Below, in pieces: positions 19,044 to 28,119 of a DNA stretch of 64,000 nt (positions within the stretch are counted from its first letter, which is position 1; every line of letters starts with the position of its first letter). A program made the translations under genes and the position numbers. The notes beneath the pieces are model-generated. The model was not told where the DNA came from. It did no database searches and worked only from the letters and a program-made list of their open reading frames with translations. This DNA is from Brooklawnia cerclae (GTDB taxonomy: Bacteria > Actinomycetota > Actinomycetes > Propionibacteriales > Propionibacteriaceae), in assembly GCF_011758645.1 (NCBI RefSeq), contig NZ_JAAMOZ010000004.1, forward strand, positions 62,001 through 126,000, written 5' to 3'.

Positions 19044-20717
19044 TCAGCGTTGCCGCTTCTGGATGGCCGCCCACTCGTCACGCAGACCGACCGTCCGGTG
19101 GAAATGCATCGGCGCCTCGGGATCGAGCGCGAAATATCCGAGGCGTTCGAACTGGACGACCTCACCCGGCTTCGTCGTGGCCAGCGCCGCCTCCACCTTG
19201 CAGCCGTCGAGGAGCTCGCGCGATGCGGGGTTGAGGTCGTCGAGCGGCTCACCGGTCGCCTCACCGGGCAGCGCCGCGGTGAACAGCCGCTCGTAGAGCG
19301 CGACCGTCGCATCCGCCGCGTGGGGCGCCGAGACCCAGTGCATCGTCGACTTCACCTTGCGGCCGTCGGGTGCGTCCCCGCCGCTGGTCGCCGGGTCGTA
19401 GGTCGCCCGCACCTCGACGACGGTGCCGTCGGCGTCGGTGACCACGTCGGTGGCGGTCACGAAGTAGGCGCCGCGCAGGCGCACCTCACGCCCGGGGGCC
19501 AGCCGGTAGAACTTCGGCGGCGGCACCTCGGCGAAGTCCTCGCGCTCGATGAACAGGTCGCCGCTGAACGCGACCCGGCGGGTGCCGTCGTCCGGGTTCT
19601 CGGGGTTGTTCGCCACCTCGAAGTACTCGACCTCGCCGGCCGGCCAGTTGGTGATCGTCAGGCGCAGGGGATGCAGCACGGCCATCCGCCGCTGGGCGGT
19701 GCGGTTGAGGTCGCGGCGGACGTAGCTCTCGAGTTCCTCGATCGCCTGCCGGGAGTTCGTCCTCGACACGCCCATGTCGCGGCAGAAGGCGACGATCGCG
19801 GACGCGGGATAGCCGCGTTTGCGCAGGCCCGACAGCGTGGGCATGCGAGGGTCGTCCCAGCCGTCGACGGTGCCGTCGTCCACGAGCTTCTTCAGACGCC
19901 GCTTCGAGGTGACGGTGTTGGTGAGTTCCAGTCGGGCGAACTCGATCTGCCTGGGCTTGTCGTGCGGCAACGGCAGTTGCTCCAGGCACCAGTCGTACAG
20001 GGGACGATGGGCGACGAACTCCAGCGTGCACAGCGAGTGCGTGACCCCCTCGATCGCGTCCGACTGACCGTGGGCCCAGTCGTAGGTGGGGTAGATCACC
20101 CACGCGTCCTGCGTCCGGTGGTGGTGTCCCCGGCGTATGCGGTACAGCACGGGGTCGCGCAATTGCATGTTCTCGTGGTTCATGTCGATCTTCGCGCGCA
20201 GCACCCGCGAGCCGTCCGGGAACTCGCCCGCACGCATGCGGCGGAACAGATCGAGGTTCTCCTCGGGCGTCCGATCGCGATAGGGCGAGGCGATGCCTGG
20301 CTTGCCGTAGCCACCGCGCTGCGCCGAGATGGTCTCGCCGTCCTGGTCGTCCACGTACGCTTTGCCGTCGCCGATGAGGACCTCGGCCCACAGGTAGAGC
20401 TGCTCGAAGTAGTCGGACGCGTAGAAGACACCGGCCGGTTCGTATCCGAGCCAGCGCACGTCCTCGATGATCGAGTCGACGTACTCGGTGTCCTCGGTGT
20501 CGGGGTTGGTGTCGTCGAACCTCAGGTTGCACAGGCCACCGAACTCGGCCGCGATGCCGAAGTCGACGGTGATGGCCTTGGCGTGCCCGATGTGCAGGTA
20601 GCCGTTCGGCTCGGGTGGGAACCGGGTCTGGACGCGTCCCGAATAGGTGCCGGTGGCATTGTCGTGGCGGACGATGTCGCTGATGAAGTCCCCAGCCGAA
20701 CTCACGGGCTCACTCAT
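19044..20717 (-). CDS. glnS: Glutaminyl-tRNA synthetase
   Basis: Class I aminoacyl-tRNA synthetase charging tRNA-Gln. 557 residues: HIGH motif as LHIGHAKA near 38-45, catalytic FDDTNPDTED, and the KMSKS-loop equivalent VTSKRRL near 265, then the two anticodon-binding beta barrels. The length is the same as E. coli GlnRS. ATG 20717 is preferred to an in-frame TTG nine bases earlier. Many actinobacteria lack GlnRS and use GatCAB amidation, so this gene marks a lineage that acquired it. Confidence 0.95.
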   Translation of the reverse strand: MSEPVSSAGDFISDIVRHDNATGTYSGRVQTRFPPEPNGYLHIGHAKAITVDFGIAAEFGGLCNLRFDDTNPDTEDTEYVDSIIEDVRWLGYEPAGVFYASDYFEQLYLWAEVLIGDGKAYVDDQDGETISAQRGGYGKPGIASPYRDRTPEENLDLFRRMRAGEFPDGSRVLRAKIDMNHENMQLRDPVLYRIRRGHHHRTQDAWVIYPTYDWAHGQSDAIEGVTHSLCTLEFVAHRPLYDWCLEQLPLPHDKPRQIEFARLELTNTVTSKRRLKKLVDDGTVDGWDDPRMPTLSGLRKRGYPASAIVAFCRDMGVSRTNSRQAIEELESYVRRDLNRTAQRRMAVLHPLRLTITNWPAGEVEYFEVANNPENPDDGTRRVAFSGDLFIEREDFAEVPPPKFYRLAPGREVRLRGAYFVTATDVVTDADGTVVEVRATYDPATSGGDAPDGRKVKSTMHWVSAPHAADATVALYERLFTAALPGEATGEPLDDLNPASRELLDGCKVEAALATTKPGEVVQFERLGYFALDPEAPMHFHRTVGLRDEWAAIQKRQR

Positions 20718-20744
20718 GGCTGACAACTCTAGCGTCTGGCCGCC

Positions 20745-21194
20745 TCAATCCAGTTCGCCAGCGTCACCGAGGGCCGCGCGCACCTCGTCCGCGCCCGGAT
20801 TGCGGAGCACGACGTTGCCCACGACGACCGTCGGGGTGTATTCGTCCCCGCTGTTGAGGTCGCGCAGCTGCGAGTTCGCCTCGTGATCCTCGTAGACGTT
20901 CACCCAGGTGATCCGGTCGTCGTCGGCGAGCTCGCGCTGCAACGCCGCGCAGTAGATGCAGCCCGGCTTCCACAACACCACCGCGTGACCAGGTGCGATA
21001 CGTCCCCGGGCAGCCGCCCAGCCGACGTTCGCTTCCCGTTGCGGCCCACGACGACCGAGCCAGTAGACGAACCCGCCGCCCACCAGCACCTCGGCGCCGG
21101 CAGCGGCCAGGTGCCCGCCGCGGACGAGTCCCACGGCGAGCAGCGCGGCAGCCACCGCCACGAGGATCAGGATGACCCGGCTGACACGTCCCAT
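20745..21194 (-). CDS. Membrane-anchored glutaredoxin/thioredoxin-like protein
   Basis: 149 residues. One or two N-terminal membrane segments (LILVAVAAALLAVGL, then AEVLVGGGFVYWLG) precede a thioredoxin-fold domain with redox centre CIYC in WKPGCIYCAAL and the cis-Pro segment YTPTVVV. This resembles mycoredoxin-type proteins that reduce disulfides or mycothiol adducts. ATG 21194 follows AAGGTGACC; the longer frame was rejected because it runs into the next gene. Confidence 0.82.
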   Translation of the reverse strand: MGRVSRVILILVAVAAALLAVGLVRGGHLAAAGAEVLVGGGFVYWLGRRGPQREANVGWAAARGRIAPGHAVVLWKPGCIYCAALQRELADDDRITWVNVYEDHEANSQLRDLNSGDEYTPTVVVGNVVLRNPGADEVRAALGDAGELD

Positions 21195-21207
21195 GGTCAC
21201 CTTGCCT

Positions 21208-21615
21208 CTACCGTCCCTGGTCGGAGTCGCGATTGACACCCGTGAGGCCGTTGATGAGCCCACTCACGATGCTGACGACGATCGAGCCGAGGAACGCGGC
21301 CCCCCAGCCCTCCACCGTGAACGGGACGCCGAGCCGAGCGCAGATCCAGGCGCTCAGCATCAGCATGGCCGCGTTGATGACCAGGAGGAACAGCCCCAGC
21401 GTCAGGAGGATCATGCACCCCGAGAACGCCTCGACGATGGGCTTGACCACCGCGTTGACGAGGCCTATCACGACGGCGACGATGAGCAGTGTGACGACCG
21501 TCCCCGCCCCCTCGGCTCCCCCGACCCCGGAGGCGGCGATGTGGATGCCGGGCACGAGCAGGCCGGCCACCCATACGGCGGCGGCCGTGGCGAGCACGCG
21601 CAGGACCAGATTCAT
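21208..21615 (-). CDS. Phage-holin-family-4-like small membrane protein
   Basis: 135 residues, four hydrophobic segments covering almost the whole chain, with the signature FTVEGWGAAFLGSIVVS near the C terminus. The Pfam name is historical: these are chromosomal inner-membrane proteins of unknown role, and no phage genes are present. ATG 21615 overlaps the stop of the HAD gene by four bases (ATGA), so the two are coupled. Confidence 0.85.
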   Translation of the reverse strand: MNLVLRVLATAAAVWVAGLLVPGIHIAASGVGGAEGAGTVVTLLIVAVVIGLVNAVVKPIVEAFSGCMILLTLGLFLLVINAAMLMLSAWICARLGVPFTVEGWGAAFLGSIVVSIVSGLINGLTGVNRDSDQGR

Positions 21616-22229
21616 GCTTCCTTGATACCAGCCGGGCCCAGATGCGCGTCCACGATCGGGCGCAGACGGGCCAGGCCGGTGAACACCACGGCCGGCATGC
21701 CGAGACCCCGGGCGGCCTCGACGTTGACCGGACGGTCGTCGACGTAGAGCACGTCGGCGGGAGGCAACCCGAGCCCGGAAAGAGCGATCCGGTAGATGCG
21801 GGGGTCCGGCTTGACCAGCCCGACCCGCCCTGAGTAGGTCACGGAGTCGAGCGTGGCGAGCCAGGGCTGCGTTGTCTCGACGAGTTCGATCACCTCCGGG
21901 GGCAGGTTGGACAGCACCCCCACCCGGTGGCCGGACGCGAGCCCGCGCACGTAGGCGACCATCTGCTCGTCCGCACGCGACCAGCCCTCGACCTCGGCGG
22001 CGAGCACCGCGTCCGGGTCCGGCAAGCTGTGCCCCGCCTTCGCCGCCAGGCGAAGCCAGTAGTCGCGTCCGGAAATCAGCCCCGCGTCGTAGTCGTCTCG
22101 GGTCGCCCAGTACACGTCCCACAGCTGCGGGCCCCCGAAACCGGCGGCGCGCTCGATCGCGGCGATGGTCTCGGGGCTCTGGTCGCGCATGATGACGCCG
22201 TACAGGTCGAAGAGGATGCCTCGGCTCAT
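21612..22229 (-). CDS. HAD-superfamily hydrolase, subfamily IA
   Basis: 205-residue haloacid-dehalogenase-fold phosphatase. Motif I is ILFDLYGVI, which keeps the nucleophile Asp but has Tyr where many members have the second Asp, as in YihX-like proteins (FDLGNV). Motif II is VLSNLP, Lys is in GLVKPDPRIY, and the acidic motif IV is YVDDRPVNV. Probably a sugar- or nucleotide-phosphate phosphatase. ATG 22229 gives the standard N terminus. Overlaps the small membrane gene by four bases. Confidence 0.88.
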   Translation of the reverse strand: MSRGILFDLYGVIMRDQSPETIAAIERAAGFGGPQLWDVYWATRDDYDAGLISGRDYWLRLAAKAGHSLPDPDAVLAAEVEGWSRADEQMVAYVRGLASGHRVGVLSNLPPEVIELVETTQPWLATLDSVTYSGRVGLVKPDPRIYRIALSGLGLPPADVLYVDDRPVNVEAARGLGMPAVVFTGLARLRPIVDAHLGPAGIKEA

Positions 22230-22342
22230 GCACTCTTTTCTACCCTGTCCACCCCGCCGAACCCGGCCCGGGCGACGGCCCGGCGCCGAGCGTAATGTGT
22301 GGGTCGGCATAGTCTTTCGAGTCGGTCAAGGAGGTCCGTCAC

Positions 22343-23206
22343 ATGAGCGTGTACGGCAAGGTCGTTGTGCTCGGCACCGGGATCATGGGCACGGCGCTCG
22401 CCGGGCGCCTGCTCGGCCAGGGCGAGAACGTCACCGTCTGGAACCGGACGCCGGAACGCGCGGCTTCCCTCGCCGCCGCCGGCGCGACGGTCGCCGCGAC
22501 ACCGGCCGAGGCTGTCACGGGAGCCGACGTGGTGCTCCTGACGCTCTTCGACGCCGACGCCGTGATCGGCGTCCTGAAGGAGGCTGCGGACGCCACGCCC
22601 GCGGGAGCCACGTGGGTGCAGATGTCGACCATCGGCATCGAGGGCACCGACACCGTGGCCGCGGTCGCCCGGGAACACGGGCTCACGCTGGTCGAGTCGA
22701 TGATGCTCGGCACCAAGGGACCCGCCGAGCAGGGCACGCTGGTGCTGCTCACCGGAGGCGACGCCGACCGCCTCACCGCGATCGACCCGTTGTTGGCCCT
22801 CGTCAGCCAGAAGCGCGTGTACGCGGGGCCGCAGGTGGGCGCGGGCAGCAGGCTCAAGCTCGTCTGCAACACCTGGATCGCTCTCCTCACGGCGGGCACG
22901 GGACAGGCGTTCGCCATGCTGCGCGCCCTCGGGCTCGACCCGAAGCTCTTCCTGGACGCGATCGCCGGTGGTCAGTCCGACAGCGTCTACGCACACGTCA
23001 AGGGCGATCTCATGATCGCCGACGACTACCAGCCGGCGAACTTCCAGCTGCGGGGCCTGCACAAGGACCTCGAGCTGGCCGAGGACGCCACCGGCGACGA
23101 CGGGAAGTTCCCGATCCTGGACGCGCTCCGCGGGCTCTACGCCAAGGCCGAGGAGCAGGGCCAGGGCCGCGAGGACATCGCCGCCGTCTACCGCGTGCTG
23201 CCCTGA
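22343..23206 (+). CDS. NAD(P)-dependent beta-hydroxyacid dehydrogenase family (3-hydroxyisobutyrate dehydrogenase-like)
   Basis: 287 residues. N-terminal Rossmann domain with GTGIMGTALAGRL and the NADP-type WNRTPERA; catalytic Lys in GSRLKLVCNTWI. Family enzymes oxidise 3-hydroxyisobutyrate or reduce succinic semialdehyde or glyoxylate; the substrate here cannot be fixed. The start has a strong AAGGAGG site ending ten bases before ATG 22343. Transcribed divergently from the HAD gene. Confidence 0.9.
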   Translation: MSVYGKVVVLGTGIMGTALAGRLLGQGENVTVWNRTPERAASLAAAGATVAATPAEAVTGADVVLLTLFDADAVIGVLKEAADATPAGATWVQMSTIGIEGTDTVAAVAREHGLTLVESMMLGTKGPAEQGTLVLLTGGDADRLTAIDPLLALVSQKRVYAGPQVGAGSRLKLVCNTWIALLTAGTGQAFAMLRALGLDPKLFLDAIAGGQSDSVYAHVKGDLMIADDYQPANFQLRGLHKDLELAEDATGDDGKFPILDALRGLYAKAEEQGQGREDIAAVYRVLP

Positions 23207-23295
23207 CCCTGACTCGCCTGCGGCGTCCGGCCCGGTCGAGCGCCTCCGGTGCCCTCAGGGCACCGGGCTAGCATGGCTGCGAACACGCGGAGGCC

Positions 23296-24219
23296 ATGTT
23301 GAGCGACGAAACGTTGGGCCCCGCCCGCATCCGGAGCGGGCAGGTCGGAGCCCATCCCGCGGGACGCCCGCCCTCGTCGACCGCCACGCTGGTGGTGGTC
23401 GTGACGCTGGTGATGGCCTCGCTCATCGTGTTCGTCATCGGGCTCGCCCTGGCAGCCGGTCAGGCCGCCTCGACCGCTGCGATCGCCTTCTCCATCGCCG
23501 TCGGCGGGAGCTTCCTGGGCTGGTACGTGAAGGCCCTGGTCAGCGGCAGCGGCCGGTCCACCGCCCGCATCAATGCCTGGCCGCCGATCGGGCTGGTGAG
23601 CGCGTCCTGCTTCGCCGTCATCACCGGCTACGGGTTGTTCGAGATGCTGACCGGCACGCACCTGGGCACCCGGATCGCCTTGTTCGCGGCGGGCATCGTG
23701 GGGGCGGTGGCCGCGCTCGTCGCCTTCGTGCGTGACGCCGACGCGGCCGAGGCGGACGGTGTGCGGCCCTCCGTCCGGAAGCAGACCCTGACCGACGACA
23801 CCGAACACATGCCGGTGGTTCCCGGGGAGACGAGACGTCCCGCACGCGCGAGGTTGATGCTCCTCCCCGATCCCGAGGAAACCGTAGAGGGCCCGGCGCA
23901 TGCCGAGCCCCCGGCCGAAACCGGCCTGGCTGCGCACCTGGAATCCGCAGCGGGCGCCGGAGCCCCGATGGACGACACCGGGGCGGCGCGGTTCCCCGCC
24001 GCCCGCCATGCCGCGCCGTCGTACGGCACGCCCCGAGAAGCACCCGGCGAGGCACCGGGGTTCGTCGTCCCACCGGAATGGGGGGCCTCCGAGCCCGAGG
24101 CGCCGCCGTCGCGCGGTGCGCGCCGGGGAACCGCCGAAGCCCCGCCGCCGTGGGAATCGGAGTTGTGGGGGTCGTCGGACGAGGGCGAGCCGCCCACTCG
24201 CGCCCGGCGTGGTGTGTGA
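23296..24219 (+). CDS. Four-helix membrane protein with long disordered tail, unknown
   Basis: 307 residues. Four hydrophobic segments lie in residues 30-145, followed by a charged linker and a Pro/Ala/Glu-rich, probably disordered C-terminal half with repeated PPEWG- and PPPWESELWG-like patches. I do not recognise a family. GCGGAGG precedes ATG 23296. The tail may be a docking region on the cytoplasmic side. A long inverted repeat follows 18 bases after the stop. Confidence 0.7.
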   Translation: MLSDETLGPARIRSGQVGAHPAGRPPSSTATLVVVVTLVMASLIVFVIGLALAAGQAASTAAIAFSIAVGGSFLGWYVKALVSGSGRSTARINAWPPIGLVSASCFAVITGYGLFEMLTGTHLGTRIALFAAGIVGAVAALVAFVRDADAAEADGVRPSVRKQTLTDDTEHMPVVPGETRRPARARLMLLPDPEETVEGPAHAEPPAETGLAAHLESAAGAGAPMDDTGAARFPAARHAAPSYGTPREAPGEAPGFVVPPEWGASEPEAPPSRGARRGTAEAPPPWESELWGSSDEGEPPTRARRGV

Positions 24220-24237
24220 GAACGCACCCGCAGGATT

Positions 24238-24283
24238 ATTGGGGTTGATCGTGGGTCATACTCGACCCACGATCAACCCCAAT
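24238..24283. repeat. Long inverted repeat, family B copy 1
   Basis: ATTGGGGTTGATCGTGGGTC (24238-24257) and GACCCACGATCAACCCCAAT (24264-24283) form a perfect 20-bp stem with a six-base loop. It sits between convergent genes. The same stem, extended to 23 bp, recurs at 35542. Probably a bidirectional terminator or REP-like element. Confidence 0.85.
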
Positions 24284-24298
24284 GTGTGGTGACCCCAT

Positions 24299-25282
24299 TC
24301 ATCCCTGAACGCCGAGAACCTCCTGTAAGGCGCCGAGCTTGCGCGGGACGTCGTACTGGGCGCCACCTTCGTGCCCGTTGTACGTGAAGACCTCGATCTG
24401 CGAAGGACCGGCATAGGCGTGGTAGGCGGCGAACACCGTCGACGGCGGGCAGATCTTGTCCATCAACCCTACGGAGAACCAGCCGGGGCAGCGCGCACGC
24501 GCGGCGAAGTTGACCCCGTCGAAGTACGACAGCGTCCGCATGACCGGCTCGACCTCGAATCGGTGGCTCATGAGAAACCGCGAGATCTCCGCGTAGGGGC
24601 CCTGATCGGTGATCTGCGAACCCCGCCGGTAGTGGCACAGGCAGGGCACGTCGGCGATCATGCCTGCGACGTCGTCACGCAGCCCGGCAACCGACAGCGC
24701 CAGCCCACCGCCCTGGCTGCCGCCCAGCACCGCGACCCGATCCCTGTCGACCGCGGGTAGGAGCTTGACGGCGTCGACCGCCCGGACGGCATCGGTGATC
24801 AGGCGGCGAAAGTAGTACCTCGTTGGATCCTCGACCCCACTGGTGAGGAAACCCGGCGCGGACGCACCGTGCCCGAACGGATTGATATCCGGAGTGATAC
24901 CGGTCGTCTTGCCTCCGCCACCCTGCCCTCGGTTGTCCATCACAACATGCGCGAACCCGAACGCGGTCCACGTCAACCAGTTCCACGGAACGCTCCGTCC
25001 CGCCTTGTAGCCGAGATACTGGACGACCGTGGGGAGCGGGCCGGTGCGATGGCGAGGAAGCAACAACCAGGCCTTGATCGGCTGCCCCAACCAGCCCGAG
25101 AAGGTGACGTCGAAGGCCTCAACCGTCGCCAGGGGGGTCTCGAAGGGCTCGCACGCCAGCACCGAGGAATCGACCGGCGACTCGGCCAGGGTCGTCTGCC
25201 AGAACGCGTCGAAGTCGTCTGGTTCCTCGCGCGCCGGACGATAGCGGCGCAGTTCGTCGAGCGACTTGTCGAAGAATGCCAT
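24299..25282 (-). CDS. Acetyl xylan esterase / cephalosporin-C deacetylase family
   Basis: Alpha/beta-hydrolase of 327 residues, the usual length for the family. Nucleophile Ser in GGSQGGGLAL, the conserved RGQGGG, Asp in GLMDKICPPST, and catalytic His in YNGHEGG. It removes acetyl groups from oligosaccharides. It is the last gene of the polymer operon and would deacetylate the imported or released sugars. ATG 25282 has AGGAGGAAACAGATCC upstream. No signal peptide, so it acts in the cytosol. Confidence 0.9.
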   Translation of the reverse strand: MAFFDKSLDELRRYRPAREEPDDFDAFWQTTLAESPVDSSVLACEPFETPLATVEAFDVTFSGWLGQPIKAWLLLPRHRTGPLPTVVQYLGYKAGRSVPWNWLTWTAFGFAHVVMDNRGQGGGGKTTGITPDINPFGHGASAPGFLTSGVEDPTRYYFRRLITDAVRAVDAVKLLPAVDRDRVAVLGGSQGGGLALSVAGLRDDVAGMIADVPCLCHYRRGSQITDQGPYAEISRFLMSHRFEVEPVMRTLSYFDGVNFAARARCPGWFSVGLMDKICPPSTVFAAYHAYAGPSQIEVFTYNGHEGGAQYDVPRKLGALQEVLGVQG

Positions 25283-25399
25283 GGATCTGTTTCCTCCTGG
25301 TTGGATCGTGGTGACTGGGTCAGGAAAGAAAAGTGGAAGTTTCCCAGGCCGGTTTCTTACCAGCGCGAAATGAGACCCCGACCATGAGCTCAATTGCGG

Positions 25400-26011
25400 T
25401 TATTGCGGATTCGTACGATCGAGGACGAGCAGCCCGACGAGCACCGGCGCGGTGGCGGAGAACAGCAGCGGGCCCAGCGGGATCGGGAGTGAGCAGATGG
25501 GGGCCGCCACGATCGCGCCCAGCAGCGCCGTCCCCCTGGTGACCGAACCGAACGCGAACCAGAGTGCCCCCCGTATCCACTCGCCCACCGACTCGTCCGG
25601 CCGGGTCGCCGCGACCACGGCCAGAGCGACGTGGTAGATCAGCAGCACGAGAACCAGCCCCAGGCAGATCATGAACAGGGCCAGGGCTACCGGGCCGCTG
25701 CGGCCCGAGAGGAAGATCACGTCGATCGCCAGTAGCGCCAGGGCGAGCGTCGAGACCACGGCGTGCGGCATCAGGACGCGCGCATAGCGCCGGAAGGCGC
25801 GGAACGTCCCGGTGAGCACACTCGTGTCGCCGTTGGTTCGCCAACCGTCGAGTGCCCGACCGGCGGCTGCGAGCGCGGGCAGCCAGGTGACGACGCCGAG
25901 GGCGAGGACGACGAACGCCACGCCCGCCATCGCCGGATAGGCGAGGTAGTCGAGCCACCAGAAGATGGGCCGGTGCCGGCGCCGTGCGACCTCTCGTGCG
26001 CGTGCGGTCAC
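25400..26011 (-). CDS. DUF624 (YesL-like) membrane protein
   Basis: 203 residues, five or six membrane segments, with the N-terminal pattern of YesL-family proteins that accompany sugar ABC permeases lacking their own ATPase partner. Its role is unknown; helping assemble or regulate the permease has been proposed. GTG 26011 overlaps the heparinase stop by four bases. A second DUF624 gene sits in the other polymer locus at 50760. Confidence 0.75.
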   Translation of the reverse strand: MTARAREVARRRHRPIFWWLDYLAYPAMAGVAFVVLALGVVTWLPALAAAGRALDGWRTNGDTSVLTGTFRAFRRYARVLMPHAVVSTLALALLAIDVIFLSGRSGPVALALFMICLGLVLVLLIYHVALAVVAATRPDESVGEWIRGALWFAFGSVTRGTALLGAIVAAPICSLPIPLGPLLFSATAPVLVGLLVLDRTNPQ

Positions 26012-28119
26012 CTCCCGACCTCCAACACGCCGGTGAACGGGATCGCGGAATCGACCAGTCCTCGTCCACCCATCTCCAGATGCCGCGCACCGACGACCGC
26101 CACACGACCGCCAGCCTCGGAGGAGGCGACGAGCACGGCCCGCGCGTCGGTGACGAGGTCGTCGGCCTCGATGATGCCGTCCGCTCCGGCGAGAAGCACC
26201 CGCTCACCGCAGCCGAGGTCGACCGTCGTCGAACCGCCGCAGGGCTGCAGCTGTGCTTGGGGAGCAGTCGGCGCGAACGCGTCGAAGGGCTCGATGACGG
26301 TGACTGCCAGCAGCTGCGGCGCGACCACCGGGGTCACCCGCAGTGTGTGCAGCCGACGGGCGAGAACGAGGTCGGGAGTGCTCGAGGTCGGGTTCGCCAC
26401 CACGTCGGTCACACCCTGGCTCGCCACCGCACCGGCCGAATGCACGGTGAGCCAGGCACCGGCCCGGCCGTTGCGGAGCATTCGCCGCACGACTCCCATG
26501 CCGGTTCCGTCATCGACACGCTCCGCCGGATGGTCGGAATGGAACAGCAGCGTCCACGCGTGCGGGGCGTCCGACAACCCGCGATCCACGATCACGGCGC
26601 GGCCTGACGGCATCACCACGAGTGTGCGCTCGAGCGAGGCGACCCGCAGCTCGGGCGGGTACATCGCGCCGACGCGTGCCGTGCCGTGCAGGAACCCCTG
26701 CTCGGCCAGCACATCGGTCATGTCGGCCACACGGTCTGCCGGCGCGTCCCCGTAGGCGTTGAAATCGCCCTCGCCGGCGAAACCCTTCCCGTCCACGAGT
26801 ACGAGATTGTGGTTGCCCGCCAGCTTGTGACGCGCGTAGCCGTCCTCGACCAGCAGCCACGCACCCCGCGAGACGAGGACGAACGAACCCGCGTCCGGGT
26901 GATGGTGGCCCGCATTGAGGGTGTGCCAGCCGTGTCTCGCGTCCAGACTGCGCGACACGGTCCAGGCCTTGTGACCACCCCCCGGTGCGGATTTGAACGA
27001 GTAGGCGGTCGCGTCGGCGTCCCACGACGTGCGGTGCACGAGGAGACCGAGATCGCCGAAAGCCGCTTGGCGGGGCGTGGTCGTCGCGGGATCGACGGGC
27101 GGGACGCTCGCATCGTGCCACAGCAACTCGGCCCATGCCTCCGGCAGCACGCCCGGGCGGACGCCGCTCTCGTAGGCCTCGCGCCAGAAGAAACGGTCCG
27201 CGACGCGATCCGCCAGCCACTGGGCCTCACCGATGCGATAGCGCGAAGCCAGGATGCGGTAGAGCGCGACACTGTGGCCGCTGCGCCGATCGTGGCAGTC
27301 GCCGTGGTCGATGATCTCCTCATAGCCGGGAGCCGCCTGATGCAACCTGTACCAGAAGGTGTTGGCGAGGAAGCGACAACGCTGCCACCAGTCGATGCCC
27401 TCGGAATGCTGCAGCAGATCGAGGTAGATCGCGATCCACGGCACCCCGTACCGCCAGTAGACGACCCCCTCCATGTCCGATCCGTCCTCGGGCAGCACAT
27501 CGACGACGACATCGAACGAGTCTTTGGCCAGGTCGGTCCACGCACGCTCACCGAGGACGTAGCCCGCGGCGGCCAACCCGGTATGGCAGATCCAGTGGTG
27601 GTTCTGCCAGAACGAACTGGACCACCACGACCCCGTCGACTCGAGCGCGAACTCGTACATCCGCCGTCCCTGGAGGGAAAGCTTCCCGCGCAGCGCCTCC
27701 CTGCGTCCCGCGGACAGGTCGTTCCCCAACCATGAGAAGGCCAGCGAAAGGCCATGGAGCAGCCAACCGGCGTCGAGGTCGTGATCCGGCATGTGTGCTC
27801 GGCCCCAGTGTTCGAACCCGATCGCCGGCTCGATCCATCGCCAGGCCTCTTCGAGATAGTGCGGCTGCCCTGTCAGGCAGTATGCCAGCGCGAGGTTGGC
27901 CGCTGCGGGGCCCAGATAGGTGATGCTGGCCATGGGGTGGGCCGCCGGCGGCGACATGCGCCGATAGAGATCGCACTGCTCCGCCAGACGTCGCCATTGC
28001 GGTGCCAGGTCACCGGTCAGTCGCCCGCGCAAGTCGCGCAGGCGCTCGTCGTCCAGCAACAGCATGGTGTGCGTGGTGGCAGGCGCCCCGTCACCGCCGG
28101 ACGCGATCGGATCAGTCAT
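26008..28119 (-). CDS. Heparinase II/III-like polysaccharide lyase family protein
   Basis: 703 residues: an N-terminal alpha/alpha toroid (residues 20-380, Trp/His-rich, for example WWSSSFWQNHHW) and a C-terminal beta-sandwich domain with LNAGHHHPDAGSF, the HxHxD-type motif of heparinase II/III. Such enzymes cleave uronate-containing chains by beta-elimination; chain type is not predictable. No signal peptide is visible, so it would work on imported oligosaccharides. Overlaps the next heparinase gene by eight bases and DUF624 by four. Confidence 0.85.
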   Translation of the reverse strand: MTDPIASGGDGAPATTHTMLLLDDERLRDLRGRLTGDLAPQWRRLAEQCDLYRRMSPPAAHPMASITYLGPAAANLALAYCLTGQPHYLEEAWRWIEPAIGFEHWGRAHMPDHDLDAGWLLHGLSLAFSWLGNDLSAGRREALRGKLSLQGRRMYEFALESTGSWWSSSFWQNHHWICHTGLAAAGYVLGERAWTDLAKDSFDVVVDVLPEDGSDMEGVVYWRYGVPWIAIYLDLLQHSEGIDWWQRCRFLANTFWYRLHQAAPGYEEIIDHGDCHDRRSGHSVALYRILASRYRIGEAQWLADRVADRFFWREAYESGVRPGVLPEAWAELLWHDASVPPVDPATTTPRQAAFGDLGLLVHRTSWDADATAYSFKSAPGGGHKAWTVSRSLDARHGWHTLNAGHHHPDAGSFVLVSRGAWLLVEDGYARHKLAGNHNLVLVDGKGFAGEGDFNAYGDAPADRVADMTDVLAEQGFLHGTARVGAMYPPELRVASLERTLVVMPSGRAVIVDRGLSDAPHAWTLLFHSDHPAERVDDGTGMGVVRRMLRNGRAGAWLTVHSAGAVASQGVTDVVANPTSSTPDLVLARRLHTLRVTPVVAPQLLAVTVIEPFDAFAPTAPQAQLQPCGGSTTVDLGCGERVLLAGADGIIEADDLVTDARAVLVASSEAGGRVAVVGARHLEMGGRGLVDSAIPFTGVLEVGR

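Noticed and set aside
19050-20723. A 557-residue plus-strand frame opposite glnS
   Set aside because: GlnRS motifs HIGH and the KMSKS equivalent are on the minus strand; the plus frame is a compositional shadow.
21208-21615. Prophage, suggested by the holin-family protein
   Set aside because: No other phage gene is near and the family is common in ordinary actinobacterial chromosomes.
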